DNA of 64,000 bases, from contig NZ_KB904167.1 of NCBI RefSeq assembly GCF_000380025.1, positions 112,794-176,793 on the forward strand, written 5' to 3'. The notes under the pieces were generated by a model. That model ran no database searches. It was not told the DNA's origin and was given only the letters and a program-made list of their open reading frames with translations. Positions 1-6,963 of this stretch are shown here, in pieces. The position numbers and the translations under genes are program-made. Numbering within the stretch: position 1 is the stretch's first letter; every line of letters begins with the position of its first letter. The DNA comes from Streptococcus entericus DSM 14446 (GTDB taxonomy: Bacteria > Bacillota > Bacilli > Lactobacillales > Streptococcaceae).

Positions 1-177
1 TGTTGGAAAACAACTTTATCAGCTTTGAAACGTTGGGAGGTATCTAATGACATTCAAAAAAGCGACTTGCTAAATTATAGGCAACTTTGGTGGCTTGATA
101 AATTTCTAGTTGGACATAAAACGGTTGATGGTGTGTTTGTTAAAGATGATGACCTTGAGGAGGTAGAAAATGCCTAA
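1..177 (+). CDS. Prophage hypothetical protein, 3' part only
   Basis: An open frame runs from the first base of the window to TAA at 175-177, giving 58 residues of a C-terminus that ends in the acidic tail [10 protein letters not shown]. It is rich in Trp and Lys near the window start. The next gene starts inside its last codons (ATG at 170), the overlap style seen throughout this prophage. I do not recognise the family. The 5' part lies outside the window, so domain and length cannot be judged. Confidence 0.6.
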   Translation, partial: CWKTTLSALKRWEVSNDIQKSDLLNYRQLWWLDKFLVGHKTVDGVFVKDDDLEEVENA

Positions 178-400
178 ATTCTATGTTAGCGGAAAATATA
201 GAGGTGTAGATGTTGGGGTCGAAGTGACCAGTTCCAACCAATGGGAGGCGGCTATTGATTTTGTACCTAAAATCGTTGAATTACTTAACGGTGATGGACC
301 AATTAGCTTGAGCTGTGAAAGGAAAAAAATGACTATCGAGGGTGTCGAGGAGGTTTCAGACAACCTAAAAACTAAGAGAGGTGAAATCAATGATAAATAA
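170..400 (+). CDS. Prophage hypothetical protein (76 aa)
   Basis: A small soluble protein with no membrane segment, cysteine pair or recognisable motif. The start ATG at 170 follows GAGGAGG at 157-163 at good spacing and overlaps the preceding gene. The 3' end overlaps the start of ssb by 11 bases, so translational coupling is likely. The position next to ssb suggests an early or replication-associated phage role, but that is inference only. Confidence 0.65.
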   Translation: MPKFYVSGKYRGVDVGVEVTSSNQWEAAIDFVPKIVELLNGDGPISLSCERKKMTIEGVEEVSDNLKTKRGEINDK

Positions 401-899
401 CGTTGTGTTAGTGGGGCGTATGATAGCAGATGCTGAATTACGTTATACGCCCTCTAATGTGGCTAAGGCTAGTTTTACGCTAGCAGTAAATCGCCTATTC
501 AAAAATCAAAATGGGGAGCGTGAGGCTGATTTTATCCGTTGTGTGATTTGGAAACAATCCGCAGAAAACTTGGCTAATTGGGCTAAAAAGGGTGCGTTGA
601 TTGGCATTACTGGTAGCATCCAAACACGGAACTATGAAAATCAGCAGGGGCAACGTGTCTATGTGACAGAGGTAATGGCTAGTGGTTTCCAGCTCCTAGA
701 AAGTAGAAACCAACAAAATAACCAGGGGGGTTATCAAAACCAAGAGCAAGGTAACTATGGTCAATCTCAAGGTTATCAGTCACCATTTGGCAACCAGCAA
801 CAAACCCCAGATTTTAGCAGAAACTCACAGCAAGGCTCATTTTTCCAAGGGCAAACCACAAACCCTATGGATATTTCAGATGATGATTTGCCGTTTTAG
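390..899 (+). CDS. ssb: Phage single-stranded DNA-binding protein
   Basis: Binds and protects ssDNA during phage replication and recombination. The N-terminal ~105 residues form the SSB OB-fold, starting [11 protein letters not shown] and containing the conserved FIRCVIW strand. A Gln/Asn-rich disordered linker follows, then the acidic tip DDDLPF that recruits partner proteins. The total of 169 aa is normal for streptococcal SSB. ATG 390 is preferred over GTG 381 because SSB family proteins begin MINNV and AGAGG lies upstream at proper spacing. It overlaps the previous gene. As a phage-borne paralogue it would work with or replace the host SSB. Confidence 0.95.
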   Translation: MINNVVLVGRMIADAELRYTPSNVAKASFTLAVNRLFKNQNGEREADFIRCVIWKQSAENLANWAKKGALIGITGSIQTRNYENQQGQRVYVTEVMASGFQLLESRNQQNNQGGYQNQEQGNYGQSQGYQSPFGNQQQTPDFSRNSQQGSFFQGQTTNPMDISDDDLPF

Positions 900-912
900 A
901 TAGGAGACAAGA

Positions 913-1239
913 ATGACACAAAATATTGATAGTTTGATTTTAGAAGAAATGTCAGAGTTTTTCTATGAAGGAGTTGTTGATAGAAATATTGATTTAACCC
1001 AATTACCAACCTATGACCCCCTAAAAGTTATTAGTAGCATGCTTCTTGCCATGGAGAAACGTGGTACAGATGATGGCTGGATTACTTTTGCAGTTATAGT
1101 TGGTGAGGCATTGGAAAATCATAGAATTCTTTCTAATGTAAACCTTGTTGATAGAGTTGAATATCTAACTCTTAGACTACAAGCAGAAGAATATTCAGAC
1201 CTAAAGCGAGTATTGCAAAAAATCATAAGGGAGGACTAG
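913..1239 (+). CDS. Prophage hypothetical protein (108 aa)
   Basis: An acidic, mostly helical small protein without membrane segments or metal-binding motifs; I do not recognise a family. The ATG at 913 is preceded by TAGGAGA. The stop at 1237-1239 directly abuts the next start at 1240, so the genes are co-transcribed and probably translationally coupled. It lies in the early/middle block between ssb and a methylase-like gene. Confidence 0.65.
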   Translation: MTQNIDSLILEEMSEFFYEGVVDRNIDLTQLPTYDPLKVISSMLLAMEKRGTDDGWITFAVIVGEALENHRILSNVNLVDRVEYLTLRLQAEEYSDLKRVLQKIIRED

Positions 1240-1500
1240 ATGGAAACAATCAAAGTTAAAGCAGACTTGCAGTGTCCCTTTTGTGGACATTGCAAAGTAG
1301 TTAAGGTAGGCTCACACCGAAAGGCAGTTAACTGCGCATCGTGTAAACAAGCTGTATTCTTGTCGTGGGCAACAAGTATTGAGGGGCAACTTGACAGCAG
1401 GGGTTACTATTTCAGAGCGTATGAGCCGTTTAATATCCGCAAAATCAATCAAGAGTTTCAAGATGTATTTGTGGAGGATTATCCTTATTGGCTAAGATGA
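1240..1500 (+). CDS. Phage zinc-ribbon-like small protein (86 aa)
   Basis: Two CxxC pairs (C12-P-F-C15 and C32-A-S-C35) about 17 residues apart form a likely zinc ribbon of the kind used for nucleic-acid or protein binding. The C-terminal half is aromatic and has no further motif. The start abuts the previous stop, with AGGGAGGA just upstream. The 3' end overlaps the methylase-like gene. The specific function is unknown. Confidence 0.7.
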   Translation: METIKVKADLQCPFCGHCKVVKVGSHRKAVNCASCKQAVFLSWATSIEGQLDSRGYYFRAYEPFNIRKINQEFQDVFVEDYPYWLR

Positions 1501-2276
1501 TTGTGTGGGCATTGTTTGATAGCGGCAATGGCTCATATACTAAAGCTATCAACCCCCTAAATAGTTTAGGGGGGGCGAAGATTGAAGTATATCCCATAGG
1601 GATTGACATTGAAAACAAGAACAATCACTTTATACAGCTTAATCTTGCTGATTATACCCGCTTATTTGGGGATAACAAGCTATTTGCTACGCTTGATGAG
1701 CTACCGAAGCCAGATTTAATCATCGCTAGCCCACCATGCGAAAGTTGGTCAGTTGCATGTGCAATGTCTAACGGTACGGCATTTTGGAAACGTGAGGATT
1801 TGTCTGATAGTTTGTTTGTACCCCAAAAAATCGCCAGCCCCTTTACTATAAGACCAAAGCAAGATTTTATAGATGCTTATCATGATTACGATTTTGAAAA
1901 GTTGTATATGAAACGCATCAATGGTGAACTAACAGTATTTAATACAATACAAATCATAAAAAGGTATCAACCTAGATACTGGATTATAGAAAATCCATCT
2001 AGTAGTAAGATATGGGAGTACATCCAAAACATTTTAGGTTTTAATCTCCCTTATCTCAATTTAACGAGATACAACAATTATGATTATCCTTTGCAAAAAC
2101 CAACAAAATTTGCAGGTAATGTATTTTTAGGATTAAATGCCGAGGTTAGACCAGCTAAAACCACATTGACTAATTTTACAAAGTCGTATAATGAGTGGTC
2201 TAATATACCGCAAAATCTTTTACTGGATATTTTCCAGACCATACTAAACCAATTTGAAAAGGACAACAAAACATGA
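1488..2276 (+). CDS. Phage DNA (cytosine-5)-methyltransferase-like protein
   Basis: Predicted SAM-dependent DNA methylase of the C5-cytosine type, at 262 aa shorter than classical enzymes. Visible motifs are a degenerate motif I (FDSGNGSY, residues 10-17), motif IV PPC with the candidate nucleophile Cys84 (SPPCESW, 81-87), and a motif VI-like ENP (168-170). No restriction endonuclease lies beside it, so its likely role is self-protection against host restriction. The TTG at 1488 is placed well after GGAGG (1473-1477); ATG 1497 is the alternative and overlaps the previous stop. Target specificity cannot be read. Catalysis is inferred from motifs only. Confidence 0.7.
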   Translation: MAKMIVWALFDSGNGSYTKAINPLNSLGGAKIEVYPIGIDIENKNNHFIQLNLADYTRLFGDNKLFATLDELPKPDLIIASPPCESWSVACAMSNGTAFWKREDLSDSLFVPQKIASPFTIRPKQDFIDAYHDYDFEKLYMKRINGELTVFNTIQIIKRYQPRYWIIENPSSSKIWEYIQNILGFNLPYLNLTRYNNYDYPLQKPTKFAGNVFLGLNAEVRPAKTTLTNFTKSYNEWSNIPQNLLLDIFQTILNQFEKDNKT

Positions 2277-2473
2277 CACAATTTGACGTAATTTTAATAC
2301 TCTTGGCTTTGTTTTGCGTAACATGGTCTATTCTCATCACTGTTGTTGCTATTATAACAGTAAAAAAACATAAGGAACATGTGCTTTATTATCAGAGACC
2401 AGACATTCAAGATAAAATCACGCAACACACTCTCAATAATCGCCTGAATGGTCAGACGGGGGTATTCAAATGA
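2273..2473 (+). CDS. Phage single-span membrane protein (66 aa)
   Basis: The N-terminal ~30 residues form one strongly hydrophobic membrane segment (ILILLALFCVTWSILITVV). It is followed by a basic KKHK stop-transfer patch and a short hydrophilic tail, probably cytoplasmic. The start overlaps the methylase stop (ATGA-type overlap). No family is recognised. Confidence 0.6.
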   Translation: MTQFDVILILLALFCVTWSILITVVAIITVKKHKEHVLYYQRPDIQDKITQHTLNNRLNGQTGVFK

Positions 2474-2898
2474 AAGTGTTTGATGGAGCTAAAATGCGAG
2501 CTATTCGCAAAGAGGCAGAGCTTACCCAGTATGACCTTGCACCTATGGTGGGTATCTCCCAAAATCGAGTCAGTGATATCGAAAGAAACGTGACAGCTCC
2601 TACCGTTGAGGAGATTGACGGTTTTGCGGAGGCTCTAAAAACTCAAGTATCAGCGTTTTTAAGCGATGATACAGAGATTGAGGTGATTGCTAATACCTTT
2701 ACAAAAAAGAAAAAGGGAGCAGATGTAGATTTTGATGGTATCAAGGTTGACACCTCAACAGAACAGATAGAGCTATTTGTTGATGATACTCTAGTAGGGC
2801 GTGACTTGACGGGTTATGTACTTGTTAGAGCAGAAGTTTATAAAGAGTTGCTAGAAAAACAGCAACGCTTAGAACAGTTACAAAACCTTTTGAAATGA
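2470..2898 (+). CDS. XRE-family phage regulator
   Basis: An HTH_3 helix-turn-helix spans about residues 6-62 (LTQYDLAPMVGISQNRVSDI as the core), so it binds DNA as a dimer. The C-terminal ~75 residues are acidic and end in a short coiled coil (VYKELLEKQQRLEQLQNLL). The start overlaps the preceding stop. It lies inside the early/middle operon rather than next to a divergent promoter, so it is more likely a middle-gene regulator or antirepressor-type factor than the CI repressor. The target is not visible. Confidence 0.8.
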   Translation: MKVFDGAKMRAIRKEAELTQYDLAPMVGISQNRVSDIERNVTAPTVEEIDGFAEALKTQVSAFLSDDTEIEVIANTFTKKKKGADVDFDGIKVDTSTEQIELFVDDTLVGRDLTGYVLVRAEVYKELLEKQQRLEQLQNLLK

Positions 2899-2908
2899 GG
2901 AGAACAAC

Positions 2909-3349
2909 ATGGATAAAAAACTTATTGGGTTAGACTTGACCCATATTGCAGATGGAGGCTTACAGGAGAAATTAGACAAAGAGCTAGAAAAAGTCTTTGA
3001 TAATATCCTTGACCTCAACACAGAGGCTAAAGCTAAACGCAAAGTGACTATCACACTCACTATGTCAGCCAATGAAGAACGGTCAGTAGTTGATACCATT
3101 ATGGAAGTCAAATCAAAACTAGCCCCTCAAAATGGAGTAGCTACCACAATTCTTGTTGGGCGTGATTATGATACAGGCATGGTACACGCAAACGAGCTTA
3201 AAAGCTCTGTACCAGGTCAGATGTATTTTGATGATGATGCCCAGTTACGCACAGATATTGGGCAGACTGTCGATGAAATTGAGCAGGAGCAGGCTCAACC
3301 AAAGTCAGAAGTAATTGATTTTAACAAACGTAAAGTAGGAGGAAAATAA
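2909..3349 (+). CDS. Prophage hypothetical protein (146 aa), replication-terminator-like annotation in phages
   Basis: A mixed alpha/beta soluble protein, start ATG 2909 after GAGGAGA. Residues 47-57 form a beta strand (VTITLTMSAN) and the C-terminus is acidic, then basic (DFNKRKVGGK). I recall similar proteins from streptococcal phages being labelled replication terminator protein, but no catalytic motif is visible to support that. It forms a tight unit with the next two genes. Confidence 0.6.
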   Translation: MDKKLIGLDLTHIADGGLQEKLDKELEKVFDNILDLNTEAKAKRKVTITLTMSANEERSVVDTIMEVKSKLAPQNGVATTILVGRDYDTGMVHANELKSSVPGQMYFDDDAQLRTDIGQTVDEIEQEQAQPKSEVIDFNKRKVGGK

Positions 3350-3350
3350 G

Positions 3351-4085
3351 ATGACAGAAAACATTAAAGCAGCGTTGGAGTATGCGGTAGAGCTGAATGA
3401 GCATGGCTTGGAAATTTTGACAGCAGCAGATGGCACAGAGTATTACGATGCTAACAAATTCAACCTAAAAGAGCTTGACCCTAAACGCTATCCTAAAACA
3501 TTGCAACTATCAACGTTGACTAGCCTTGTTGACTACCTTAAATCCGATTTGAACGGAGTAAACAAACAACGCTTAATTGTCGTTGTTGAGAAAAATGACG
3601 AAGTGTGTATTTACCCAGAGAATGATGAGCTTGAACATCGTCCGTTGCTCATCGGTGTTAAGGCACGCACACCAGATTTAACTTTTGGGCGTTTCATGTC
3701 ATCGGAGCAATTCAATACCATGTTGCAAGCTAACTTTATTGATGACAATGACCGTGGTACATTGATTGAGTTCTCTAGTGCCGTAAAAATCGAAAATGGG
3801 GCTGATATTGAAGATACTGGTGTCAGCCAAGTAACTACGATTAAGAGCGGTGTGGCAACTTTTGCTAAAGGAAAAGCACCAAATCCAGTATTATTACGCC
3901 CCTATCGGACTTTCTTGGAGGTTGAACAGCCAGCTAGTCAATTTGTATTTAGGTTGGATAGTAATGGGCAAATGGCACTTTTTGAGGCAGATGGTAAGCG
4001 TTGGGTTACAGATGCTGTTGACAACATCGCTGGCTATCTAAAAGAACAACTGGCAGACCAAGATAACATTACAGTATTAGCTTAA
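3351..4085 (+). CDS. DUF2303 (YfdQ)-like phage protein
   Basis: Probable member of the YfdQ/DUF2303 family of phage proteins of unknown function. The C-terminal half has the family-like pattern LLRPYRTFLEVEQP followed by SQFVFRL, and the 244 aa length fits. No enzyme motif is present. The ATG at 3351 lies 1 base after the previous stop, with GTAGGAGG upstream. Genes 2909, 3351 and 4105 form a tight trio. The family call rests on remembered sequence pattern. Confidence 0.6.
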   Translation: MTENIKAALEYAVELNEHGLEILTAADGTEYYDANKFNLKELDPKRYPKTLQLSTLTSLVDYLKSDLNGVNKQRLIVVVEKNDEVCIYPENDELEHRPLLIGVKARTPDLTFGRFMSSEQFNTMLQANFIDDNDRGTLIEFSSAVKIENGADIEDTGVSQVTTIKSGVATFAKGKAPNPVLLRPYRTFLEVEQPASQFVFRLDSNGQMALFEADGKRWVTDAVDNIAGYLKEQLADQDNITVLA

Positions 4086-4104
4086 AAACAGGAGGACATA
4101 GACG

Positions 4105-4479
4105 ATGACAACAGATAAGAAACAAGTGACAGCGGATGAAATCGTGGCAAACCTAAGAGAATTTACCAATGAATTGCATGCTGATAGCAAAGATTTTATG
4201 TTGCGCTTTCTTTTAGAGGGGAATATTAAAAAATTCAAGATGGCTAACATTATTCACAATATCAGTCATGATTTGATGGATATTTTGGAGGGGAAGAGTG
4301 CCAAAGAAGTTTTTGATAAAACCCCTGATGATGATGAAGATAACTCCTTTAGTGGCTCAATCGCTGTCAATGTGAAAACAGGTCAGATTGACGGCATCGA
4401 GGACATCACAGACCCTAAGCTGAAAGAAGAACTTGCCGAGGTTGTCCAAAAACTAGCTGATAAATTAGGAGGTAAGTAG
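4105..4479 (+). CDS. Prophage hypothetical protein (124 aa)
   Basis: An acidic helical protein with a DDDEDN patch near residue 75 and no membrane segment or metal motif. ATG 4105 follows an AGGAGG at 4090-4095. It is last in the trio with the DUF2303-like gene. Function not recognised. Confidence 0.6.
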   Translation: MTTDKKQVTADEIVANLREFTNELHADSKDFMLRFLLEGNIKKFKMANIIHNISHDLMDILEGKSAKEVFDKTPDDDEDNSFSGSIAVNVKTGQIDGIEDITDPKLKEELAEVVQKLADKLGGK

Positions 4480-4480
4480 C

Positions 4481-4633
4481 ATGTGTTGGGTGGTTCAAGT
4501 ACCAGTAAAAAAGCGTGGTGGTGTTATTGCTCAAAAGCGGCATGAGTTCAAGACCAAAAAAGAGGCTGAAAAGTTTAGAAGTCAGCTAGAGGGCTACTCA
4601 GAAATTTATAAGGTTACTAAGTGGAGGTATTGA
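4481..4633 (+). CDS. Small basic phage protein (50 aa)
   Basis: A short frame from ATG 4481 to TGA 4631-4633 with TTAGGAGG directly upstream at 4466-4473. The product is strongly basic (MCWVVQVPVKKRGG at the N-terminus) and looks like a small phage accessory or DNA-binding protein. The RBS and the tight spacing to both neighbours support it as a real gene. No family recognised. Confidence 0.55.
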   Translation: MCWVVQVPVKKRGGVIAQKRHEFKTKKEAEKFRSQLEGYSEIYKVTKWRY

Positions 4634-4634
4634 C

Positions 4635-4814
4635 ATGGTTGGATTTTTGAAAGCAATGACAATTAGTTCGTGTTTGTTACTGGCTGGCTTTATTTGGCTA
4701 GCTGGTAGCAACATATTCAAAGAGACTACGGCTGATAAGGTTGTTTGGCTTATCATTGATGCCTATGCAGTAGGTTTGATTTATACAACTATTAGAATTT
4801 TTATGGGAGGATAA
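4635..4814 (+). CDS. Small two-span membrane protein (59 aa)
   Basis: ATG 4635 follows GTGGAGG at 4621-4627. Two hydrophobic segments (about residues 7-25 and 38-56) with a polar loop between them predict a two-pass inner-membrane protein. It opens a run of four successive envelope-targeted products (4635-5996). Function unknown. Confidence 0.55.
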   Translation: MVGFLKAMTISSCLLLAGFIWLAGSNIFKETTADKVVWLIIDAYAVGLIYTTIRIFMGG

Positions 4815-4815
4815 C

Positions 4816-5118
4816 ATGAAAGATGCCATAAAAATTTTATATCCGATGCTGGTTGCCACATTTGCCTTTAGCTCTTATTTCATCAAGGATTTACAAAATC
4901 GAGTTAAAGAACTAGAAGCAAGAAAACCAGTTATCATCTATCAAGTGGACAACTCGCATGGGCGATTGATAGGTACTGTTACGAGTAAACGGCGGGTTGA
5001 TGGTCATTATACTGTAACTATCGGAGCGTATGGGGAGTTTTTAGTTACCAAAGAACAGTATGACAGTCTTAATATCGGTGACGATGCCCCAGATTTTTTG
5101 AAGAAAAGAGGAAACTAA
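4816..5118 (+). CDS. Membrane-anchored phage protein (100 aa)
   Basis: An N-terminal membrane anchor (about residues 6-22) precedes a short coiled region and a beta-rich domain (residues ~38-85), presumably exposed outside the membrane. ATG 4816 follows GGGAGG. It is adjacent to the lipoprotein gene, so a joint surface role such as superinfection exclusion is possible but unproven. Confidence 0.6.
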   Translation: MKDAIKILYPMLVATFAFSSYFIKDLQNRVKELEARKPVIIYQVDNSHGRLIGTVTSKRRVDGHYTVTIGAYGEFLVTKEQYDSLNIGDDAPDFLKKRGN

Positions 5119-5119
5119 T

Positions 5120-5503
5120 ATGAAAAAATTGAAGTTATTGGCATTGGCGCTAGGCCTATCAGCTCTGTTGGCTGGTTGCCGTGAAAGTGAGCGGGTTTCT
5201 TATAATCTGTCGAAAGAGGCTGACAATTTTAACGTAGTCAGAAAAATCACCATCATCAACGCCATTAAAGGCGAAGTTTTGTATCAAGTGACTGGTAAAA
5301 TGTCCATCGAGCAAGGCGAAAATCAGCTTGTCATCATTGCAGAAGATGATAAAGGTGAGTATAAAAAGCATTTCATAGGATTATCAGACAACGTGACTTA
5401 TGTTGTCGAGGACATTACAGGCAAAGGTGTCAGCAATACGAAGTACACGCTTATTTTTAACCCAGAAATGGTTATCCCTATAGATGCCAAATTGGCTGAT
5501 TAA
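5120..5503 (+). CDS. Phage beta-sandwich lipoprotein (DUF5052-like)
   Basis: A 127-aa exported lipoprotein. It has a basic N-terminus (MKKLK), a hydrophobic core and the lipobox LLAGC with the lipidated Cys20. The mature part is beta-rich and fits the DUF5052 beta-sandwich lipoprotein family found in streptococcal prophages. Other phage lipoproteins, such as Ltp of S. thermophilus phage TP-J34, block DNA entry of competing phages; a similar role here is inference from context. ATG 5120 follows AGAGGAAAC. Confidence 0.75.
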   Translation: MKKLKLLALALGLSALLAGCRESERVSYNLSKEADNFNVVRKITIINAIKGEVLYQVTGKMSIEQGENQLVIIAEDDKGEYKKHFIGLSDNVTYVVEDITGKGVSNTKYTLIFNPEMVIPIDAKLAD

Positions 5504-5519
5504 GCAAAGGAGGAAAAAA

Positions 5520-5996
5520 ATGAAACAGAATAATAGCAGTGGAAGGATTGGTTTTACTTCTTTGTTAACCCTGCTCTTTATAGGTTTGAAACTAACAGGA
5601 TTTATTGAGTGGTCTTGGTGGTGGGTATTATCACCAGTCTGGGTGACACTGGTATTGGCAGTAACTTTATTCATTTGTGCTTGGCTATGGTTACAGTTCA
5701 GAGCCTTTGCTTACTGGCATACGTTGACAACAAAAGACAAGGGGAGGGCTAGATTTAGCCCCTCTAACCCTTGTGAGGTGACTATTACAGTTTATAGCCC
5801 CACTAAGTCCAAACTAGACCCACCTAACCTATATCCAACTGTTAAAGCTATTATAGACGGTATGACAGATGCTGGGATATGGACAGATGACAACCATAAT
5901 GTAATTAAGGCAATGACCTTTCGATACGGTGGTTTGAGTGGTGAAAAGGGGCATTACAGGCTAGTTTTTGACATCAAGGAGGTAAATCATGAATGA
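5520..5996 (+). CDS. Fusion of Tsp-like membrane segment and truncated RusA-type resolvase
   Basis: One 158-aa frame joins two different proteins. Residues 1-58 resemble the streptococcal phage 'transmembrane fragment Tsp' protein, with two hydrophobic spans around an aromatic IEWSWWWVLSP turn. Residues ~60-158 match the C-terminal two thirds of a RusA Holliday-junction nuclease, including DPPN (100-103), the IIDGM Asp113 and WTDD (121-124), whose acidic residues bind metal. The RusA N-terminus is missing. A strong AAAGGAGG precedes ATG 5520. A deletion joining neighbouring tsp and rusA genes is the simplest origin. Nuclease activity is doubtful. Confidence 0.7.
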   Translation: MKQNNSSGRIGFTSLLTLLFIGLKLTGFIEWSWWWVLSPVWVTLVLAVTLFICAWLWLQFRAFAYWHTLTTKDKGRARFSPSNPCEVTITVYSPTKSKLDPPNLYPTVKAIIDGMTDAGIWTDDNHNVIKAMTFRYGGLSGEKGHYRLVFDIKEVNHE

Positions 5997-6153
5997 TTTT
6001 GATTACATGGAACAGTTGCTGAAGCGTTACCGTGCAGAGGCTGAAAAGCCACTAGGATATGGTAATGGCTACCGAAGTCCTACCAGGGTTAAGCGGCTTG
6101 GTATCGAGCTAAGAAAAGCCATGATTGCATTTGAGCAGAAAAACTTTTTATAG
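5989..6153 (+). CDS. Small phage protein (54 aa)
   Basis: ATG 5989 lies after CAAGGAGG (5976-5983) and overlaps the preceding gene. The product is charged and helical (QLLKRYRAEAEKP) with no motif. The ribosome site, overlap and following AGGAGGGG for the next gene support it as coding. Function unknown. Confidence 0.55.
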   Translation: MNDFDYMEQLLKRYRAEAEKPLGYGNGYRSPTRVKRLGIELRKAMIAFEQKNFL

Positions 6154-6163
6154 GAGGGGTCAG

Positions 6164-6280
6164 ATGAAGATTATTAAATTCATGTGGTCACTGTTTCGCC
6201 CTAAGCAGCCTAAATACAAAGTATCTGGTAGATGCTATTGCTGCCATGAGAAACCGCTTGAGGTTAGGAGGATAGTATAA
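6164..6280 (+). CDS. Tiny Cys-rich phage protein (38 aa)
   Basis: ATG 6164 sits just after AGGAGGGG (6153-6160). The product is basic with a CYCCHEKP cluster that could bind a metal. It is too short for confident assignment, but the ribosome-binding site and gene spacing match its neighbours. Confidence 0.45.
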   Translation: MKIIKFMWSLFRPKQPKYKVSGRCYCCHEKPLEVRRIV

Positions 6281-6284
6281 AATC

Positions 6285-6545
6285 ATGAAGTTAAAAAACT
6301 GGTTTGATAGGTTAATTAACAACATTCACGCTAAAAAAGTTTCTAAAAAATTGAAAGGCGACATTTTGCCAGGAACAGGGATATTAGTCACTCATTGGGG
6401 ACAACAAATTATTTTTAGTTGTTCAGAGATGACCATTTCCTATTCGCCCCACCAAGGAAAAACTATTAGTGTTAAAGGGGATGAGGTTTCTCTATATCCA
6501 GCAAGAAATCTTGAGGTGAGTTATGACCAAAAAGAAAGTGGATAG
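6285..6545 (+). CDS. Prophage hypothetical protein (86 aa)
   Basis: A small protein with a basic N-terminal helix and a beta-rich remainder, no membrane span. ATG 6285 follows a GTTAGGAGG at 6263-6271. Its 3' end overlaps the following regulator by 23 bases, so the two are translationally linked. Family not recognised. Confidence 0.55.
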   Translation: MKLKNWFDRLINNIHAKKVSKKLKGDILPGTGILVTHWGQQIIFSCSEMTISYSPHQGKTISVKGDEVSLYPARNLEVSYDQKESG

Positions 6546-6903
6546 ACTGTCTGTCACTCATAGACGAGAAATCCGATGGTTGCAGTGGTATTTTTTGAAA
6601 GATAAGACACAGCCTAATAAGACCATTCTTGAAAGCAAAATCGAGAATGCGATGCTGTTATCCAATTTCTCTGATGCTAAAAGGTATATTGCAATCAAGA
6701 CAATAACTGCATCGATATTAGAGATAACTGATGAGCCAATTATACGGACAATCAAAGAAGTCTTTGTTTTTCAACGAATGAACATGATAGGAGCGTGCCA
6801 AAGAATACTGTATCTAAGTCCAACAGCAGCATATAACCGTCTTACAGATTGGTTTAACGCATATTTTGATAAACTATTTGAACTAATTCCTTTGAATCAG
6901 TAA
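6523..6903 (+). CDS. Putative phage late-gene transcription activator (RinA/ArpU/DUF722-like)
   Basis: A 126-aa helical protein with a basic N-terminus (MTKKKVDRLS) and a C-terminal helix-turn-helix-like stretch (RILYLSPTAAYNRLTDWF, about residues 91-108). Its size and its place as last gene before the packaging module are those of RinA/ArpU-type activators that switch on morphogenesis and lysis genes. Four downstream promoters share a box in place of a -35 (6902, 8922, 13579, 28398), and this protein is the natural candidate to bind it. The family call is by pattern and position, not by alignment. Confidence 0.55.
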   Translation: MTKKKVDRLSVTHRREIRWLQWYFLKDKTQPNKTILESKIENAMLLSNFSDAKRYIAIKTITASILEITDEPIIRTIKEVFVFQRMNMIGACQRILYLSPTAAYNRLTDWFNAYFDKLFELIPLNQ

Positions 6904-6930
6904 AAAATCCCTATCCTATGTGCCTATAAT
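6902..6930 (+). promoter_or_regulatory. Late promoter P1 (AAAAAATCCC-N13-TATAAT)
   Basis: The box AAAAAATCCC (6902-6911) is followed after exactly 13 nt by the -10 TATAAT (6925-6930). There is no TTGACA-like -35; the box covers the -35 position. The same arrangement recurs at 8922, 13579 and 28398. Predicted start near 6937, upstream of the ParB-DUF4417 gene. Confidence 0.7.
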
Positions 6931-6963
6931 TGAGGTACTTAGGATTTTTTGATGGAGGAAATG

